DNA from: Sulfolobales archaeon HS-7
GTDB taxonomy: Archaea; Thermoproteota; Thermoprotei_A; Sulfolobales; Sulfolobaceae
DNA: 64,000 bases
Assembly: GCA_019704295.1 (NCBI GenBank)
Contig: AP024596.1
Coordinates: 248,001-312,000 of the forward strand
Direction: 5' to 3'
Below, piece by piece: positions 27,757 through 36,507 of the stretch. Under the pieces are notes generated by a model that made no database searches, was not told the origin of the DNA, and saw nothing but the letters and a program-made list of their open reading frames with translations. A program made the position numbers and the translations under genes. Within the stretch, counting starts at the first letter, position 1, and every line of letters starts with the position of its first letter.

Positions 27757-28182
27757 TTAACTTTGATCCGAGAAAAGGATCGAATAAGCCTTTGATATTC
27801 TTTGCGATATCTCTTGCGCAACTTCCGAATTAATTTCCCTTCTCGGCCTGAAGTCCTGCGGAGGATCTTCATAAGCGGGAATTACGTGAACGTGGAGATG
27901 GAATATTACCTGACCTGCGCTACTACCCACATTAGTTCCTATTCTCACCCCATCCGCTCTCATAGCTTCCTTAGTCGCAATAGCAATCTTCTTAGTAAAG
28001 ACGCTCAATTCCTTTAGGACTTCATCTGGAGCGTTTAAGTAGTCCTGGAAATGAGAGTCGGGCACGACCAGAGTGTGACCCGGGGATAAAGGAAATCTAT
28101 CCAAAAACGCAGTAAATCCGTTCTCTCTCCTTATTATAAACCCCTTTTCACGACCGTGGATTATTTCGCAAAAGACACACAT
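27757..28182 (-). CDS. HIT-family nucleotide hydrolase/transferase
   Basis: A 141-residue histidine-triad protein. The active-site motif is 'FHLHVHVIP', and the N-terminal zinc or structural 'CVFCEIIHG' is typical of bacterial and archaeal HIT proteins (Hint/Ap4A-hydrolase group). I use the ATG at 28182, which begins MCVFCEI; a frame open 18 codons further upstream would extend into the divergent promoter. It is divergent from the LOG-like gene, with 52 bp between starts. Confidence 0.92.
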   Translation of the reverse strand: MCVFCEIIHGREKGFIIRRENGFTAFLDRFPLSPGHTLVVPDSHFQDYLNAPDEVLKELSVFTKKIAIATKEAMRADGVRIGTNVGSSAGQVIFHLHVHVIPAYEDPPQDFRPRREINSEVAQEISQRISKAYSILFSDQS

Positions 28183-28234
28183 AAAAAGATGTTTTGGCTC
28201 TACCTTTAAAGCATTACTTAACCTATAATTGTAC

Positions 28235-28756
28235 ATGGTCGTCTTAAATTTAGGAATAGCCGCGAGTAGTAACAGAGGGAATCGGGAATTAGCTAAGAAA
28301 TTCGTCTATTCCCTCCCCAAGGAGACTAGGTTATTTCTAGGAGGATATTGGGGTCTAATGAAGGACGTTGCGGATTTCTCAGACGAAAGGGGGTTTCAGA
28401 CTATCTTCATCCTACCTGAGGGTTCGGAAGACCACGTTCCTAGAAGGGATAATTTCATACTGGTAAATTCCGGCATGGAACCAAGAGCAAGGAGTGTTAC
28501 CCTGTGCAAATCCTCAGATATCCTTGTCGCACTAGGTGGGGATTCCGGAACGATTATAGAGATATTTATGGCATACGCCTTGAAGAAGCCAGTGATCGTT
28601 CTAAAAGGATACGGATATCACTCCGATAATTTAGAGAAGGCCTTTCCTACATATCTCGACTCTAGGGAAATTACCCCTGTTACGTATGTGAACTCACCTG
28701 AAGAAGCTGCAAAGGAAGTAATGAGATATTGGGAAAAAAGGACAAAAACCTATTAA
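28235..28756 (+). CDS. LOG-like Rossmann-fold protein (TIGR00725 type)
   Basis: A 173-residue protein of the lysine-decarboxylase-like/LOG superfamily. The conserved phosphate-binding region appears as 'ALGGDSGTIIEIFMAYALKK', a variant of PGGxGTxxE, with the N-terminal 'LGIAASSNRGNRELA'. LOG enzymes release bases from nucleoside monophosphates; the archaeal branch is uncharacterised, so the activity is inferred. The start is the ATG at 28235, two codons after a TTG. Confidence 0.78.
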   Translation: MVVLNLGIAASSNRGNRELAKKFVYSLPKETRLFLGGYWGLMKDVADFSDERGFQTIFILPEGSEDHVPRRDNFILVNSGMEPRARSVTLCKSSDILVALGGDSGTIIEIFMAYALKKPVIVLKGYGYHSDNLEKAFPTYLDSREITPVTYVNSPEEAAKEVMRYWEKRTKTY

Positions 28757-28818
28757 ACAAAATTACACTTTCTAATTTAAACGCCATATATGCGATAGAA
28801 TCATTAGTAACAAAATAT

Positions 28819-28829
28819 TTTTATATTTA
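28819..28829 (+). promoter_or_regulatory. TATA-like box for the regulator gene at 28848
   Basis: tttatatttaa is centred about 25 bp before the ATG at 28848, favouring that start over a TTG 9 bp upstream. Confidence 0.5.
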
Positions 28830-28847
28830 AATTGATATTTGATAGAT

Positions 28848-29237
28848 ATGGAGACGCTAGACTTTGGGAAGGCTAAAGTCAGGTTACCCTCCGGTAAGGA
28901 GGTTGGAGTAATAGATGCCCTCTCATTCTGCTACGGACTTTCCGACACAGATGTAGAATTGCTGAAAATACTCATCAATAAGGGAACTGCCTCAGAAGAT
29001 GAAATTTCCCAGTTGATGAAAATAAGCAAAGCCTCTGTAAACAGGAGTCTCAACAAGTTACTTTCAGTTGGTTTCGTCGATAAGAGCAGGGGAGAGACCC
29101 CTAAACTAGGTAGGCCTAAATACATGTATAAAGCCATGCCTGTAGATGAGCTTGTGGAAAGGATACGGAATGAATTTCACGATTGCGCAAGGATATTCTC
29201 AGAAATGCTTAATAAAATCGTCAGAGAAGATAAGTGA
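28848..29237 (+). CDS. winged-helix transcriptional regulator (MarR/TrmB-like)
   Basis: A 129-residue DNA-binding protein. A winged helix covers about residues 30-95: 'DVELLKILINKGTASEDEIS', recognition region 'KISKASVNRSLNKLLSVGFV', and wing 'KSRGETPKLGRPKYMYKAM'. The C-terminal helix likely dimerises. The downstream gene of unknown function begins 2 bp after its stop, so the two are probably co-transcribed. Target unknown. Confidence 0.82.
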   Translation: METLDFGKAKVRLPSGKEVGVIDALSFCYGLSDTDVELLKILINKGTASEDEISQLMKISKASVNRSLNKLLSVGFVDKSRGETPKLGRPKYMYKAMPVDELVERIRNEFHDCARIFSEMLNKIVREDK

Positions 29238-29239
29238 GA

Positions 29240-29716
29240 ATGGACGAGCCTCTCTTTATCAACTATCTCGGGAAAAGGATTTTCGTTGTTCCAATAGCAG
29301 GTTCTCGCGAGAAGAGCATCTTTTACTATCCTAAGGGCGATGCGTTTATCTTACTTCAAGGAGGTACACTTTCTGTAAGAGAGGGGGAAATTATTGGAAA
29401 CGGTTCAGCTGTTCTAATAGCGGAGGAGGAAATGTCGCTACAGGAAGTATCAAAGAGGGCTGTGACTTGGAATGTGTTTGGTACGGAGGTGGAAGGGGAC
29501 AATCTGTTCATAGTAAATGAAGGAGTTTCCTACGAGGACATATGGGATAACGTATACCCTAATAGGGCTAAATCCTTTGTGATAAATGATGGAGATCCTA
29601 AGGAATACGGAGAGTGGTGTTGCGTAGTCGTAATAGGCAAAAAGGACAGGGAGGTTCCTGCGTCCTTCAAGAAGGTAAGGATAAACAGGGAGAAAACAGT
29701 GGAGGTATGTGAGTAA
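29240..29716 (+). CDS. conserved-looking protein of unknown function, operon with regulator
   Basis: A protein of about 158 residues without a motif I recognise. It appears mainly beta-stranded ('RIFVVPIAGSREKSIFYYP', 'GEWCCVVVIGKKD') with a few acidic helices, and has no signal peptide or membrane segment. The ATG at 29240 follows the regulator stop by 2 bp. The pairing suggests it is controlled by, or works with, that regulator. Confidence 0.65.
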   Translation: MDEPLFINYLGKRIFVVPIAGSREKSIFYYPKGDAFILLQGGTLSVREGEIIGNGSAVLIAEEEMSLQEVSKRAVTWNVFGTEVEGDNLFIVNEGVSYEDIWDNVYPNRAKSFVINDGDPKEYGEWCCVVVIGKKDREVPASFKKVRINREKTVEVCE

Positions 29717-30003
29717 GGGATCTACGCCTTTTTAAAAGTTCTAAATGATTGGACTCTCAAAGGGTCATTGACATCGCGCTAAGTTGTTGTAGTGGTTATT
29801 GGAAAAATTATAATGAGATTTAGTGAGCATCATAAGGTAAAAAGCACGGTAATCGACATGGTGATCAGCAGAAGTCATCGCGCAAACTGAGGCGCTAACT
29901 TTATCCGAAATTTCTGAAAGTTGATTCGAGACTCTAACGAATTATTTAGTGTGCGTGATATTCTGAACTAACTCATCCAACAGGTGAGCCCTGCCTGATA
30001 TCA
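29717..30003. other. intergenic region without recognisable gene
   Basis: 287 bp between the unknown gene and the 3' end of proC. No ORF, repeat or hairpin of note was seen. Confidence 0.4.
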
Positions 30004-30819
30004 CTAAGTCTCATCCCTTAGTAACGTGCTCTCTATGTCCCTTCCTATTTTAGACGACCTCTCATTAGCTGATAGAATCGTCTTTATTATCCCAGCCTTT
30101 ATTCCCTCCTCCTCCATCGTCATTAATCCCCTAATTGTCGTACCTGAAGGGGTTGCTACCAAATCCCTCAACATGATAGGGTGACGTTCGTGAACCCTTA
30201 GGTTCTCCACCGTTCCCTGCACCATGTCGAGGATTGCATCATATGCCTGCTCCCTTTGCATTCCGCAGGCTACCGCCCCCAACGCCATTGCATCCAATAT
30301 CTCCGCAACAAAAGCGGGTCCGCTTCCTATGAGGGCTGTCCAAACGTCTAAAAGTTCCTCTGGAATCCAGTATACCGTTCCAAGGGTTTTAAATATCCTC
30401 TCAACTACCTGTTTTTCTCCGTGTTTACTCTCAGCGATTGCAGTGGTGGATTTCCCTATCTCTGCGTTAACGTTGGGCATCGCCCTGAAGACTATGGAGT
30501 TCGGTAGGAGCTTTGAGAGCGTCTCTGTTCTCACACCTGCTAATACCGATATCACTTTCCTCCCCGACCACCTTTCCCTGTTAACTTGTCTTACAACTTC
30601 GGGAAGGTGCTGAGGTTTTACGCTGAGGATAACTATTTCCGATTTGCTCACTGCATAGTCGTTATCTAGGGTTGTATATACTCCCAATTCCTTCGCTTTC
30701 CTCATCGTTTCCTCCTTACGCGACGTCGCGATGATCTCCTGTTCGGGAAAAGCCCTCTTTAATGACTTTATAATAGCCGTTCCTATTTTGCCACTACCTA
30801 TTACTGCGATTCTCTCCAT
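30004..30819 (-). CDS. proC: pyrroline-5-carboxylate reductase
   Basis: Last step of proline synthesis, reducing pyrroline-5-carboxylate with NAD(P)H. The N-terminal Rossmann motif is 'IAVIGSGKIGTAIIKSL'; the family features 'VFRAMPNVNAEIGKS' and 'GSGPAFVAEILDAM' follow, and the C-terminal 'LRDLVATPSGTTIRGL' is the P5C reductase signature. Length 271 is normal. A TATA-like atttatttaac lies about 25 bp before the ATG. Confidence 0.95.
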   Translation of the reverse strand: MERIAVIGSGKIGTAIIKSLKRAFPEQEIIATSRKEETMRKAKELGVYTTLDNDYAVSKSEIVILSVKPQHLPEVVRQVNRERWSGRKVISVLAGVRTETLSKLLPNSIVFRAMPNVNAEIGKSTTAIAESKHGEKQVVERIFKTLGTVYWIPEELLDVWTALIGSGPAFVAEILDAMALGAVACGMQREQAYDAILDMVQGTVENLRVHERHPIMLRDLVATPSGTTIRGLMTMEEEGIKAGIIKTILSANERSSKIGRDIESTLLRDET

Positions 30820-30935
30820 TTTGTTAAACAGCTCGGAGTTAAATAAATATTATATCCTAATAAGGGGGTTAAGTAATAAATATTTCGGTTCAACTTCAAG
30901 CATAGTGCAAACATTACCGCTTGACAATGTCAAAC

Positions 30936-31282
30936 GTGCAATAAATATTATTTACTTTAATAACTAACTTTTCAAACATAAGAATAACTAACCCTATAAC
31001 GCATAATTAGGAAGATGATACATGAGAATTACGAGAGATTAGACTCCTTTGATAACTTCTAGAGCTTAAAATATCCAGCTGTACCCACTCTAAACTCACC
31101 ACGCTAAAAACGTATTTTTAGCTTTGATATTTGGAAAAATACGTGATTGGTTGTAGCTATACTTAGTAAACTGATCTTGTATTGTCTCACCCTTCGTAAT
31201 CAAGAGATTTAATTTTACACAGACGTATTTTATTAACTTTTTTACTTTATCTAGTTATTTGTATTAATTACGCATTGGACAC
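30936..31282 (+). mobile_element. MITE-2 copy (about 347 bp)
   Basis: Left end gtgcaataaatattatttac, right end attaattacgcattggacac; the two are imperfect inverted repeats. The interior right half aligns with 49090-49209 and 61780-61853. It is non-coding and ends 3 bp before the stop of the EF-Tu-like gene. Confidence 0.65.
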
Positions 31283-31284
31283 TG

Positions 31285-32139
31285 TTACGTGTACCCGAAT
31301 CCCAAAATACGTGGCGTTTTAGTTCTAGCATTCAGGTTTAGGATAACGCATCTACTTCCCTTCATAACAGGCCTATCTAACTCAATTTTCCCAGCGTTCA
31401 TAATACCCGTAACAGAGATCCCACCGCAAACCACGTGCACGTTTTGTACAGGGGTAGACCACTTAAAGGTGGAGACTTCCCTCACCTCTCTAGTGAGTAA
31501 GTTAGTATCTCTTAATAACAGGTAATCGTCCTTAATTTCGTCCACAGTAACGTTCCTTAATGCTAAACCTACCCTTATGCCCGGAGGTACGGAGTCTACA
31601 TCTTCGTCCAACACCTGAATGCTTTTAACATCAACCTGTTTCATTGAAGGGACGGATATAAACCGATCGTGAGTACGAATTTGGGTCCTTGAAAAACCTA
31701 AACCTACTGTACCTACCCCCCTAACGTTAAATACCCTATCGAGATAGACGTATCCTGCTTCGCCGACCTCTACGTCTACTTCCTTGAAATCTCCGAGGAA
31801 TTTAGATACCGATAGCTCCTTTATTACTTTACTAAAGTCGGGATTATCAGAAATTATTACTCCAGGTGTACCAGACGCTTCGGCCAACAGCGCAAGTTCC
31901 CCGTCAACCCAACTAAATTCCCTCCCTACCACAAGGTAAAAGGAGGAGGAGAGAGTAATCGCCTCTGCTACTTCCATCAACTTTTCGAGTCTAGGAACGA
32001 GGATAGACCTGAGATCTTCTCCTACTCTCTTGTAATATATAGCCATTCCCTCGGACTCCTTTCTCTTCCCCAATTTATCGGCTACCTTCAATGCCTCCTC
32101 AGGTTGCGAAGAGATAACTGCACTTATATAGCCCTTCAT
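31285..32139 (-). CDS. EF-Tu/SelB-like protein lacking a functional G domain
   Basis: The C-terminal ~160 residues fit translation-factor domains 2 and 3: 'DRVFNVRGVGTVGLGFSRTQ', 'VDVKSIQVLDEDVDSVPPG' and 'RVGLALRNVTVDEIKDDYLL' are close to the EF1A/SelB pattern. The N-terminal ~125 residues occupy the place of the GTPase but show no P-loop (GxxxxGK[ST]), no DxxG and no NKxD. GTP hydrolysis is therefore unlikely. Archaeal paralogues of SelB with degenerate G domains are known in outline, but the role is not established. Length 284 is shorter than a complete factor (over 400). Confidence 0.72.
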   Translation of the reverse strand: MKGYISAVISSQPEEALKVADKLGKRKESEGMAIYYKRVGEDLRSILVPRLEKLMEVAEAITLSSSFYLVVGREFSWVDGELALLAEASGTPGVIISDNPDFSKVIKELSVSKFLGDFKEVDVEVGEAGYVYLDRVFNVRGVGTVGLGFSRTQIRTHDRFISVPSMKQVDVKSIQVLDEDVDSVPPGIRVGLALRNVTVDEIKDDYLLLRDTNLLTREVREVSTFKWSTPVQNVHVVCGGISVTGIMNAGKIELDRPVMKGSRCVILNLNARTKTPRILGFGYT

Positions 32140-32674
32140 ATCGGGATAAAAGTACGAAGCGGATTTAACTTTTGCTCTTATTTAAGGAGGTCTGATCTGC
32201 ATTCTATGGGACTCAGAGTTCTTTTTGTGGATTGTAGTTAACGAATGTTGGAAAGTAAATTGCAAGGAGTAAAAAACCCCACTTTATCAGACACAGTAGT
32301 AACCTATAAAATTTATCATTTCCTTTAAATAAACTGAATTAGCTAAGTATAGATGTATGACCCATATACGCAATTCATCATATTTAAGTTAATTCAATAA
32401 TTTGACTTCAAAACGTAGTTTGAATTAATACGCAATTTAGTAGCTTTACGGTCCCTAGAAAAAGGTATTGAACAGTATCGAGGGAACTCCCTGTCCAGGT
32501 GTTGTCACAAGCCTAGTACACTGAAGCTATTTATATTGATGACACTTCACAGTTTTCTACCCCTTCCGATCAGCCTTTTTGAATCCATAGGTCTTGCGAT
32601 GAGTACTCCCCCGTTGAGGGGAAACGATCTCCTCATGGGTCCTCCGTGATAGCTGTAAGAGACCGAGTTGCAAC
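32140..32674. other. intergenic region without recognisable gene
   Basis: AT-rich to about 32450, then mixed sequence with a short GC-rich hairpin-like block (actcccccgttgaggggaaa) near 32601-32622. No ORF supported. Confidence 0.4.
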
Positions 32675-32857
32675 TTAAAGAAATATTCTACCTAATTCAT
32701 CGAAGTTCTCCCTATAGAACAAAAGCTTGGGAGCTACATTTGAGTTAGATAAAAGTTCGTTGTTAAGGCCGTTAAGAAACTTCCGCATCCGTATCCTAGA
32801 TCCAACTAGCATTAGGGGGGAACTAACATCACAATGCGAGAGGTTTATCTCCAACAC
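32675..32857 (-). CDS. possible small protein downstream of a membrane protein gene
   Basis: A 60-codon frame with a TTG start 4 bp after the stop of the gene at 32862-33227, preceded by aaggtg. The composition is protein-like ('MRKFLNGLNNELLSN', 'KLLFYRENFDELGRIFL'), with basic and hydrophobic residues in helical spacing. There is no homology that I recognise. It may equally be chance, so confidence is low. Confidence 0.3.
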   Translation of the reverse strand: MLEINLSHCDVSSPLMLVGSRIRMRKFLNGLNNELLSNSNVAPKLLFYRENFDELGRIFL

Positions 32858-32861
32858 CTTG

Positions 32862-33227
32862 CTACGTGCCCGATTTAGACCTATCTATGATTTGAATCAG
32901 CTCATCCTTTGTAATTAGTCCCTTATAGTACATGCTTATTGCATCCGCAATCTCCCGAGGTAAGTATAGGTCACGCGAGTAATACCCTTTCATCCCTCGC
33001 TTAGAGGCGAAATATATTGGAACGAAGAATCCCCAACCTAAGACTAGGATTCCCCCGACTATGTAACCGTAAATGTCTGAAAGCGTCGTAACGCCAGTAA
33101 ATATTAGTTTCCCTTCAACAGCAGAGAAGTAGAGGTCGAGTACCAACATTACTGCCAATATAGCGATCACTATAATAACGAGTAGAAGAATTCCTCTAAT
33201 TAATGGATCCTTAGTGATCTCTGACAT
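32862..33227 (-). CDS. small membrane protein with SHOCT-like C-terminus
   Basis: A protein of about 121 residues with two membrane segments ('ILLLVIIVIAILAVMLVLDL' and 'IVGGILVLGWGFFVPIYF'). A cytoplasmic tail follows, 'ISMYYKGLITKDELIQIID', which resembles the short SHOCT/'gliding-type' helical motif. The start at 33227 (MSEITKD) is chosen over one 9 bp upstream. Function unknown. Confidence 0.65.
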   Translation of the reverse strand: MSEITKDPLIRGILLLVIIVIAILAVMLVLDLYFSAVEGKLIFTGVTTLSDIYGYIVGGILVLGWGFFVPIYFASKRGMKGYYSRDLYLPREIADAISMYYKGLITKDELIQIIDRSKSGT

Positions 33228-33902
33228 TATAAACAATTTCTTACTATGTCCCGAGGATATATAAGGCTTATAGGAAGTTCTAGATCCTGAACCGCGTTAA
33301 AATTTGAGTTGTTAGTGATTCTACGAATTTGACTAAGGTGAGTAATTCTTTGAGGGATTTGATACCTAGGAACTGCAGTTTATGATGACGTGTTTACCCG
33401 TGGGTTAACTTATCCTTACTTTCATTCGTCAAGGGCTCTCCTCTTAAGGGAACAGACAGTCACGCTTAACTCATTAGAGCTAATCGAGGGAAACACCACC
33501 CCCTCCCATCCGTACTTATTACCTTCAAGACCTCGCGAGCAGAGCCCATCGTCAATAGGGATTTCGCCATTATATGCTATTGAGGTAATACCACGTAAAC
33601 ACCTTAATGAAGGTCGTGCTGAGAAATGATGCAGAAGTTGAAAGTTGCGCGGACGTGTCACAGTGTTTAAAAATAAGCAAGCCCAGGACAGCAATAATTA
33701 AGGGGAGTAAGTCCTTCACAACTTTGAGTTTAGTAGCTGTATATCGTCGTCAGTTACAAACTGAAGAGGGGTCATATAAACGCTCAAGCTGTTGTCTATA
33801 CGGTACGCCTCAATCAGCAGTACTTAATGGGCAGCTTGAAGTCACTTTAACGGATATCCCCTGTGGAACCCTTATAAAAGGCTCCGTCAAACTCAGAAAG
33901 GG
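33228..33902. other. intergenic region with only doubtful ORFs
   Basis: Overlapping frames of 79-102 codons on both strands (33390-33915) lack protein-like features and a plausible start context, so I do not call them. The region may be decayed, but I recognise no family. Confidence 0.4.
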
Positions 33903-33912
33903 TTTAAGTTTA
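33903..33912 (+). promoter_or_regulatory. TATA-like box for the glycosyltransferase gene
   Basis: tttaagttta is centred 25 bp before the ATG at 33932. Confidence 0.45.
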
Positions 33913-33931
33913 TGACGGGAACGATCTCCCA

Positions 33932-34987
33932 ATGCAAATAAGCATGATAACTCCCCTTTTCCTCCCCGTGAGGGGAGGTACTGAGGTCCACGTTTACAAT
34001 CTATCGAAGCAACTAGTTAAAAATGGGGACGTGGTCTCTGTTCATACTACGAGGAACATCTACACTGAGAGGTGGGTCCTTCCGAGACAAGAGGTAATAG
34101 ACGGCATTTATGTAGTTAGGCATACTTTCTACTGGAATTCTGATGACGAAATACTCCATTTGCACAACCTCGGGAGGATGTTCAGTGCGTGGAATCTAAA
34201 AACCATCATCTACCTCCTTTCCCATAAGGAGAGAGTAATCTTTACCCCCCACCATATACTAACTATTGATAGAGGCAAGTTGGCTACTAAACTACTGAGA
34301 GGAGGTATGAGGGGAGTCTTCAAGATCATAGCTGTTAGCGAATGGGAAAAAAAGGAAATGATCAGAAGAGGTTTCCCTGAAGGCAAAATCACGGTTATAC
34401 CTAACGGTGTAGAGGATGAGGCTTATGAGCTACCCCCGCAGAGGATGAATAGCCAAAGACCTTACCTCCTTTTCCTAGGGAGAATTTACAGTGCTAAAAA
34501 TCAGGTAATGGCTGTGAGATCCCTGACGTATGCGAGGGACGTAGACCTGGTCATAGCGGGTCAAGTACATGAGATGTCGTACTTAGAGGAGATAAGGAGA
34601 ACGGCAAAGGAGATCGGGGTGGAGGACAGGGTGAAAATCATGGAGAACGTCGACCAGGTTACTAAGTACAAGTTGATCGATTCCTCCCTTGCCGTGGTTC
34701 TGACATCGGAAATCGAGGCGGAGGGATTGGCGATAAAGGAGGCGATGGTGAGGGGAAAACCGGTAATTGTGAGTAATAAAGCGGCGTTACCATATCTAGT
34801 AAGCAGAGAGAATGGTTTCGTCATAACTGACGAAAGCGAGTTAGCTGAGGCAGTAAGCAAATTATTGCATGACGACAATTTAGTAGCGGAAATTTCCGTA
34901 AATAATAGAAAACGGGGAGAAGAGTGGAAATGGTCAGCTGTCGCGTCCAGGGTTAGGGAGGTTTACTTAGAGTTTCTTAACAAGTAG
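33932..34987 (+). CDS. glycosyltransferase family 4 protein
   Basis: A GT-B fold retaining glycosyltransferase of 351 residues. The N-terminal 'MITPLFLPVRGGTEVHVYNL' binds the acceptor side. The linker 'ITVIPNGVEDEAY' and the C-terminal donor-binding 'LFLGRIYSAKNQVMAVRSL' and 'SSEIEAEGLAIKEAM'-like stretch (here 'TSEIEAEGLAIKEAMVRGKP', with the E-x7-E pattern) are diagnostic. It probably builds surface or lipid glycans. It is monocistronic. Confidence 0.92.
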   Translation: MQISMITPLFLPVRGGTEVHVYNLSKQLVKNGDVVSVHTTRNIYTERWVLPRQEVIDGIYVVRHTFYWNSDDEILHLHNLGRMFSAWNLKTIIYLLSHKERVIFTPHHILTIDRGKLATKLLRGGMRGVFKIIAVSEWEKKEMIRRGFPEGKITVIPNGVEDEAYELPPQRMNSQRPYLLFLGRIYSAKNQVMAVRSLTYARDVDLVIAGQVHEMSYLEEIRRTAKEIGVEDRVKIMENVDQVTKYKLIDSSLAVVLTSEIEAEGLAIKEAMVRGKPVIVSNKAALPYLVSRENGFVITDESELAEAVSKLLHDDNLVAEISVNNRKRGEEWKWSAVASRVREVYLEFLNK

Positions 34988-35039
34988 AGAGTTTATGAAG
35001 GTTACGAATTAGGCTTTTGACTTAGTGTAACCCGACTTC

Positions 35040-35229
35040 TTTCGATAAAGGGTATAGAGATGAGGCTCCTGATGATCATCCTCAAATACAAACAGGATCC
35101 TGGGTCAAGGGGATTTTCCCATTTTCCACAAAGTAGTTGAAGGGGTCATAAGGTACGACGTTATTAACGCCGATCATGGTAAATTCGCAAGTCCTTACTC
35201 CGTAGGTGCAGGTTTAATACGTCCTTAAG
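35040..35229 (+). pseudogene. unidentified broken ORF
   Basis: Two frames join across a one-base shift near 35125: 'DKGYRDEAPDDHPQIQTGSW' then 'VVEGVIRYDVINADHGKFAS' and 'PYSVGAGLIRP' to a stop. The runs are protein-like, suggesting a decayed gene of unknown family. The remainder of 34988-35409 shows nothing recognisable. Confidence 0.35.
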
Positions 35230-35409
35230 ACGAAATCCACAATTTGATTAAACCTTTATTTCGTTTTCTTCTACGTAATACTACAGTATTCCTAGAACTG
35301 AGTAACCAACGTTATAGTTACCAATTTCCAATTCCTCATAAGTGATGCGAATCTACAACGCGTCCCTAAATGGGTATTTGTATTATCCCTTTTTCTCAGA
35401 ACAAAAGGA

Positions 35410-36141
35410 TCATTGCTGTGGAGCGAGAAGGTACTTTACCTTTCCTCCCTCAGCCTCGAAATCCAACATGAGTGGTTTCTGAGAGGAGAAATTAACGTCA
35501 ACGTATTCCGAAATTCTCGACATGTTCAAAACGTCGTTGAGGTAATCAGCACTGTATTTCGATACCACCTCTTTACTGACCTCATACAGTTTAACTGCCT
35601 CTGCCTCTTTAGGAATTTCAACTACTACCTCGCTTTCCCCAGTACCCATTAACTTGAATTCGCTCTCGTCCGCATAAAAGGTGACTCCCGGAGAGATTGA
35701 GGAGACCCTTTCAACGCCTTTCTTAAGTTCCTCCGAATTAAGTGAAATTTTTGCGTCGAATTCGAGTCTTATCTCAGGGATGTCTGGAACAGTGACTTCA
35801 AGGTTTTTTATGACGTATTTCCTGTTAATCATCCCTATGACGTCGATCCTCACGTCTCCGAATTCTGCTGACGCAATTGCTACCTTATCTCCTTTAGATA
35901 TGCCTCGAAGTAATCTGTTTACGTAGTGTGTGTTAAATCCGAAGGTGAAGGGTTCCTCAACCTCATAAGTTGTAAATACCTCTCGTGGTATCTCCACAGT
36001 CAAAAGGGCTATATGAGCAGGATCCATGGCCTTTATCAGAATGCCCTTCTCATTAATACCAATTGCAGCCTCGTCTACCAACCGCGAAAGGGAATCTAAA
36101 ATAGATTTAAGGACAAGTCCGTTGTCGAATATTACTTTCAT
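35410..36141 (-). CDS. pcn: DNA polymerase sliding clamp, PCNA3-type subunit
   Basis: A 243-residue PCNA. N-terminal 'VLKSILDSLSRLVDEA', interdomain 'VPDIPEIRLEFDAKISLNSE', and C-terminal 'QKPLMLDFEAEGGKVKYLLA' match the Sulfolobus PCNA3 subunit more than PCNA1 or PCNA2, by remembered family sequences. In Sulfolobales the clamp is a heterotrimer of PCNA1, 2 and 3. The true start is the ATG at 36141: a TATA-like agttttaatt lies 27 bp upstream, whereas a 20-codon open extension lacks homology. Confidence 0.93.
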   Translation of the reverse strand: MKVIFDNGLVLKSILDSLSRLVDEAAIGINEKGILIKAMDPAHIALLTVEIPREVFTTYEVEEPFTFGFNTHYVNRLLRGISKGDKVAIASAEFGDVRIDVIGMINRKYVIKNLEVTVPDIPEIRLEFDAKISLNSEELKKGVERVSSISPGVTFYADESEFKLMGTGESEVVVEIPKEAEAVKLYEVSKEVVSKYSADYLNDVLNMSRISEYVDVNFSSQKPLMLDFEAEGGKVKYLLAPQQ

Positions 36142-36204
36142 CACAACTTCTTTCAGGAAGGGGGAATTAAAACTTGTTATTACAATAGAACGGCGGTTCA
36201 CGTC

Positions 36205-36507
36205 TCCTTAAGAATTTAACTTATTCAGGAACAAGGGTAATTCAATACCTTGTCGTGAATGAGTAAAATTTCGCTCTTAATAGTCTCCTTTATTTAATCT
36301 ATCTTAGCTAAAATTACAATTCTCAATTGACCCCCCAACCGCTCATCAGACTTCACACTGATACATAGAACGTAAGCGAACTAATTCTAAAGATGTACTC
36401 TAAGTTAACCTAGCCGTTGAGGGTCCAAACAGAGTGCTGATAACCATTACCCCTCTACGTGAATTCCATTAAACCTTTGTAGTTACCGTTACTGTTCCTC
36501 TATAGAA
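36205..36507. other. intergenic region with a decayed MITE-1
   Basis: About 36262-36335 contains cgtgaatgag...ctcctttatttaatct and attacaattctcaattga, which resemble the right half of MITE-1. The remainder shows nothing recognisable. Confidence 0.45.

Noticed and set aside
33390..33915. Overlapping ORFs of 79-102 codons on both strands
   Set aside because: Composition is not protein-like, frames overlap head-on and no start context or family is visible.
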